This document shows positions 59,883-64,000 of a stretch of 64,000 nt of DNA, piece by piece (the first letter of the stretch is position 1; the number at the start of each line of letters is the position of its first letter). The notes below the pieces were generated by a model. It was not told the origin of the DNA. It saw only the letters and a list, made by a program, of their open reading frames with translations, and ran no database searches. This DNA is from Haematobia irritans (taxonomy: Eukaryota > Arthropoda > Insecta > Diptera > Muscidae). The DNA lies in assembly GCF_050003625.1 (NCBI RefSeq), contig NC_134398.1, forward strand, positions 202,362,583 to 202,426,582, in the 5' to 3' direction. A program made the position numbers and the translations under genes.

Positions 59883-60879
59883 CACTGAAAAAACAGTGAA
59901 CCCACCAGGAAGAAAACTTTCGGTTAATTTTAGAAAAATTTGAATATTTGTAGAAAATTTTAACTAAACAGTATTACAAACGTTGGGGATCACGCCGATG
60001 TCATAAAAATAAGTAAATATTTTTCGACAAATTCAAGAAAATTTGTAAGACATAACTAAGTTTTTTCACTTGTTAAAGAAAATTTTGTACTTTATAGGAA
60101 AAACTTGGAGTTCAAAATTTTTGGTAAAATTTACAAATTTAAAGAAATTCTGAACTATTTTGTGGAAGACACGAATTTAGTTAATCTTTATGCTTCATTT
60201 GAGTATATTGTTTTCCTCGGTTTTAGTTAATTTAACTAACGGAAACCAAAAATTTTTAGAGTAAAGGAAACTTCCTCCAAACATAATAATTCCATGAACT
60301 AAAATAATGTTAAATACACTGAAAAAACAGTGAACCCACCAGGAAAGATAACTTTCGATTAATTTTAGAAAATTTGGAACTTTTTTAGAAAATTTTAACT
60401 AAATGGTATTACAAGCGCTGGCATCACTCCGATATGGCAAAAATAAGTAAATATTTTTCGACAAATTCAAGAAAATTTATTAGACATAAATAAATTTTTT
60501 CAGTAGTTAAAGAAAATTTTGTAGTTTTAAGAGAAATCTTGGAGTTCAAAATTGCAAGAATGTCTTTAGTGACATACGAAGTTCATGATGGACACATTTT
60601 TGGTAAAATTTACAAATTTGAAGAAATAATGAACTATTTTGTAAGAAATACGAAATTAGGAAATCTTTATGCTTTATTTGTGTATAACTTTTTCCCGTTT
60701 TTTAGTTCATTTAACTAACATACGCAAAAAATTATTTGACTAAAATAAACTTTTTCCAAACATAATGAGTCTATGAACTAATATAAAGTTAATATGGCTT
60801 TAGTGAAATAGAGAGTTCACTTTTTTTTGAGTGTAATTTAGTTCATGGAATTATAATTTTTTTTGAGTGTAGATTAAAC
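59883..60879 (+). mobile_element. MITE-A copy with a second MITE-A nested in its right end
   Basis: Starts CACTGAAAAAACAGTGAACC after TA; the body runs to 60314, then TA and a full second copy (60317-60843), TA, and a short remainder ATTTAGTTCATGGAATTATAA ... TTGAGTG ending before TA at 60880. Self-insertion of one family. Confidence 0.8.
60317..60843 (+). mobile_element. MITE-A copy, nested, complete
   Basis: 527 bp with CACTGAAAAAACAGTG... and ...GTTCACTTTTTTTTGAGTG, TA at 60315-60316 and 60844-60845. Closest to the copy at 9765-10280. Confidence 0.88.
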
Positions 60880-61460
60880 CGCTGGATAAACAGTAATTCG
60901 CCAGCCGACAATCGCTATGAATGTGCATAGATCGATGTTAGATATATGTTAGCCATACTGATTGTTAATAAATTATTATATTATAAATTATTTTTTTAAT
61001 GGAGCCATATACAGTTTTCTTTAATTCTAGTCATTTCGATCACAGTTCAATACCTCATTGGTATCAAAAACGTTTTTCCTAAAATATTCTACAAACCCAT
61101 TAATCGTATTTGAGTCATATTGCTTGTGATTATTCTATATTATCTCCTTGGAATATTAATTCTTAACGCTAATGCTAACAATAACTTTGGAGTGTAATTA
61201 ATTAAACAAACACTTAACTTTTTTTTATTGAATTATAAAAATAAAAAATTGGAGGACGCAATGTTTCCTTCACATGAAAATCTTTATTTGGCCACTCGAT
61301 GATTTGTGCAACCTAATTCGAATTCAGCATATACACATTTGAAGACATTTCGTATTTGTTAAAAAAAATCGCTAATATGGGAAGTTTAAATGTCAAGTGT
61401 TTGTGAGTATAAAGAACCCTAAGTATTACTCCAAATGGGTTATTGGTTTAGACGATAAGA
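60880..61460. other. AT-rich spacer
   Basis: No gene or repeat recognised. Confidence 0.45.
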
Positions 61461-61623
61461 AATGATAACAGGCTGGCTGATAAGTCCCCGGTCTGACACA
61501 TAGATGGCGTCGCTAGTATTAAATGCATATTATTTTTGTACTATATAAAAATAATATGCATTTAATACTAGCGACGCCATCTATGTGTCAGACCGGGGAC
61601 TTATCAGCCAGCCTGTTATCATT
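61461..61623. repeat. 77-bp perfect hairpin made of mariner left ends
   Basis: 61461-61537 and 61547-61623 are exact inverted complements around a 9-nt loop. The inner 149 bp (61468-61616) begins ACAGGCTGGCTGATAAG and ends with its complement, each next to TA, so it is both the mariner left end and a stand-alone TA-flanked miniature mariner. Confidence 0.95.
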
Positions 61624-62737
61624 CCTTCAAATGATTCGTGTCAAAATTTGACGTCTGTAAGTCAATTAGTTTGTGAGATAGAGCGTCTTTTGTGAAGCAA
61701 CTTTTGTTGTTGTGAAAAAAATGGAAAAAAAGGAATTTCGTGTTTTGATAAAATACTGTTTTCTGAAGGGAAAAATTGATTGGTATGCAAAATTCAAGCG
61801 TGGTGAAATGAGCACGGAGGACAGTGAACGCAGTGGACGCCCGAAAGAGGTGTTTACCGATGAAAACATCAAAAAAATCCACAAAATGATTTTGAATGAC
61901 CGTAAAATGAAGTTGATCGAGATAGCAGAGACCTTAAAGATATCAAAGGAACGTATCATTCATCAATATTTGGATATGCGGAAGCTCTGTGCAAAATGGG
62001 TGCCGCGCGAGCTCACATTTGACCAAATACAACAACGTGTTGATGATTCTGTGCGGTGTTTGCAGCTGTTAACTCGTAATACACCCGAGTTTTTCCGTCG
62101 ATATGTGACAATGGATGAAACATCGCTCCATCACTACACTCCTGAGTCCAATCGACAGTCGGCTGAGTGGACAGCGACCGGTGAACCGTCTCCGAAGCGT
62201 GGAAAGACTCAAAAGTCCGCTGGCAAAGTAATGGCCTCTGTTTTTTGGGATGCGCATGGAATAATATTTATCGATTATCTTAAGAAGGGAAAAACCATCA
62301 ACAGTGACTATTATATGGCAATATTGGAGCGTTTGAAGGTCGAAATCGCGGCAAAAAAGTGTTGTTCAACCAAGACAACGCACCGTGCCACAAGTCATTG
62401 CGAACGATGGCAAAATTCATGAATTGGGCTTCGAATTGCTTCCCCACCCACCCACGAATTGCTTCCAGATCTGGCCCCAGCGACTTTTTCTCGTTCTCAG
62501 ACCTCAAAAGGATGCTCGCAGGGAAAAACTTTGGCTGCAATGAAGGGGTGATCGCCGAAACTGAGGCCTATTTTGAGGCAAAATCGAAGGAGTGCTACCC
62601 AAATGGTATCAAAAAATTGGAAGGTCGTTATAATCGTTGTATCGCTCTTGAAGCGAACTATGTTGAATAATAAAAACGAATTTTGACATAAAAATGTGTT
62701 TTTCTTTGTTAGACCGGGGACTTATCAGCCAACCTGT
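61468..62737 (+). mobile_element. Himar1-type (irritans group) mariner, inactive
   Basis: Left end ACAGGCTGGCTGATAAGTCC, right end (62711-62737) AGACCGGGGACTTATCAGCC followed by AACCTGT, both next to TA. Terminal sequence and transposase are those of the Himar1/irritans mariner group first known from the horn fly. 1270 bp including the extra hairpin at the left. The transposase is deleted and frameshifted. Confidence 0.93.
61721..62670 (+). pseudogene. Himar1-type mariner transposase pseudogene
   Basis: Begins MEKKEFRVLIKYCFLKGK; about 23 residues of the N-terminal helix-turn-helix are deleted before IDWYAKFKRGEMSTED, and three more before IIHQYLDM. TMDETSLHHY replaces the usual Trp of TWLHHY; the first catalytic Asp is present. 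After EIAAK, a short deletion shifts the frame; FNQDNAPCHKSLRTMAK (second Asp) continues in another frame. Near 62440-62480 a duplicated GAATTGCTTCC and a lost C break the PDLAPSD box with the third Asp. The C-terminus NGIKKLEGRYNRCIALE is clear. Not functional. Confidence 0.94.
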
Positions 62738-64000
62738 TATATACGACTACATTGCTGGAAAATCTTTTAGAATTTATATGGGCATAAAAAGTTCGACATC
62801 AAATTTTCGTCTTTATCTCTCTTTTTTCAAATTTTCAATAGGATAAAATGTTCACAAATTTTTCGCAAAATATAAAATTTTGACAAATTTTTCTATAGGA
62901 TAAAATTTTCGATAAAAATAAAATTTTAACAAAATTCTCTATCAAAATAAAATTTTGACAAAAAATCTCTAGGAATAAAATTTTGAAAAAAAAAATTTTA
63001 TAGGAATAAAATATTGATAAATTTTTTTTTAGAAATAAAATTTTGACAAAAAAATAAAATGTTTGAAAAAATTTTGTATAGGACAAAATTTTGACATTTG
63101 TTCTCTTGAAGGGAACTATGTTGAATAATAAAAACGAATTTTGACATAAAAATGTGTTTTTCTTTGTTAGACCGGGGACTTATCAGCCAACCTGTTATAT
63201 ACGACTACATTGCTGGAAAATCTTTTAGAATTTATATGGGCATAAAAAGTTCGACATCAAATTTTCGTCTTTATCTCTCTTTTTCAAATTTTGTATAGGA
63301 TAAAATGTTCACAAATGTTTCGATAAAAATTAAATTTTGACAAAATTTTCTATAGGATAAAATTTTCGATAAAAATAAAATTTTAACAAAATTCTCTATC
63401 AAAATAAAATTTTGACAAAAAATCTCTAGGAATAAAATTTTGAAAAAAAATTTTATAGGAATAAAATTTTGACAAATTTTTTTTAGGAATAAAATTTTGA
63501 CAAAAAAATAAAATGTTTGAAAAAATTTTGTATAGGACAAAATTTTGACATTTGTTCTCTTGAAGGGAACTATGTTGAATAATAAAAACGAATTTTGACA
63601 AAAAAATGTGTTTTTCTTTGTTAGACCGGGGACTTATCAGCCAACCTGTTATATACGACTACATTGATAGAAAATCTTTTAGAATTTATATGGGCATAAA
63701 AAGTTCGACATCAAATTTTCGTCTTTATCTCTCTTTTTTCAAATTTTCTATAGGATAAAAAGTTCACTAATTTTCCGATAAAAATAAAATTTTGACAAAA
63801 TTTTCAATAGGATAAAATTTTCGATAAAAATAAAATTTTAACAAAATTCTCTATCAAAATAAAATTTTGACAAAAAATCTCTAGGAATAAAATTTTGAAA
63901 AAAAAATTTATAGGAATAAAATTTTGATAAATTGTTTTTAGAAATAAAATTTTGACAAAAAAATAAAATGTTTAACAAAATTTTGTATAGGATAAAATTT
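62645..64000 (+). repeat. 455-bp satellite built from mariner 3' end plus minisatellite
   Basis: Units start at 62645, 63103 and 63557 (CTCTTGAAGSGAACTATG), periods 458 and 454 bp; the third runs to the window edge. Each has the last about 90 bp of the mariner including the complete 27-bp end (62711-62737, 63169-63195, 63623-63649), a spacer with ATATACGACTACATTG and AGTTCGACATCAAATTTTCG, and 8-10 minisatellite-like units in forward orientation. Minus-strand frames of 72-97 codons are artefacts. Confidence 0.93.

Overview
The window is nuclear DNA of a higher fly. Short GT-AG introns (69 and 75 bp), dipteran-type exons, about 70-75% A+T, and a dense load of mini-me-like elements, hAT/Tc1/mariner miniature elements and a Himar1-type mariner all point to a calyptrate, probably a muscid close to Haematobia or Stomoxys. 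The genus is inferred from repeat content, not proven. There is no bacterial, viral, rRNA or CRISPR content.

Only one protein-coding gene is secure: the 3-exon fragment at 1-1158 (minus strand) of an SLC17/MFS anion or phosphate cotransporter. It runs off the left edge and lacks its first coding exon. A speculative first exon with an initiator lies at about 36250-36271. A second, unassigned coding-like stretch is a possible 59-codon terminal exon at 52210-52392 (plus strand), isolated between repeat arrays.

The rest is transposable-element sediment. The dominant signal is a 29-bp minisatellite built from the dyad TTTCTATAGAAA and paired AAAATTTT tracts. It occurs in about 15 arrays on both strands and fills roughly a sixth of the window. 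The same arrays lie inside unrelated elements: hAT-like (38510-39791, 43419-44748, 58135-58782), mini-me-like (6123-8182, 36808-38381, 48617-49445), an inverted-repeat core element (2728-3100, 22690-22880) and a mariner-tail satellite (62645-64000).

Layout: 1-1.2 kb SLC17 gene; 1.9-5.8 kb minisatellites and dispersed repeats; 6.0-8.3 kb mini-me-like element between 80-bp direct repeats; 9.2-11.3 kb a second mini-me-like element with two nested MITEs, one holding a tRNA-like segment; 15.0-16.3 kb hAT-like element with an 8-bp target duplication; 19.8-22.1 kb a duplicated block around a dead Tc1-like transposon; 23.4-25.65 kb a non-LTR retrotransposon split by a mariner-like element; 31.1-33.7 kb mini-me, a 285-bp (TA)n tract and MITEs; 35-36.5 kb repeat-poor, possibly regulatory; 36.8-39.8 kb mini-me plus hAT; 43.4-46 kb hAT plus a foldback element; 47-49.4 kb mini-me type III; 50-56.3 kb giant minisatellite blocks; 57.7-60.9 kb multiply nested MITEs; 61.5-64 kb a decayed Himar1-type mariner with a hairpin left end and a 455-bp satellite grown from its right end.

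All transposase and reverse-transcriptase reading frames here are broken or deleted. Apart from the transporter, no set of genes forms a pathway; the biology is transposon nesting, minisatellite spread and satellite birth.
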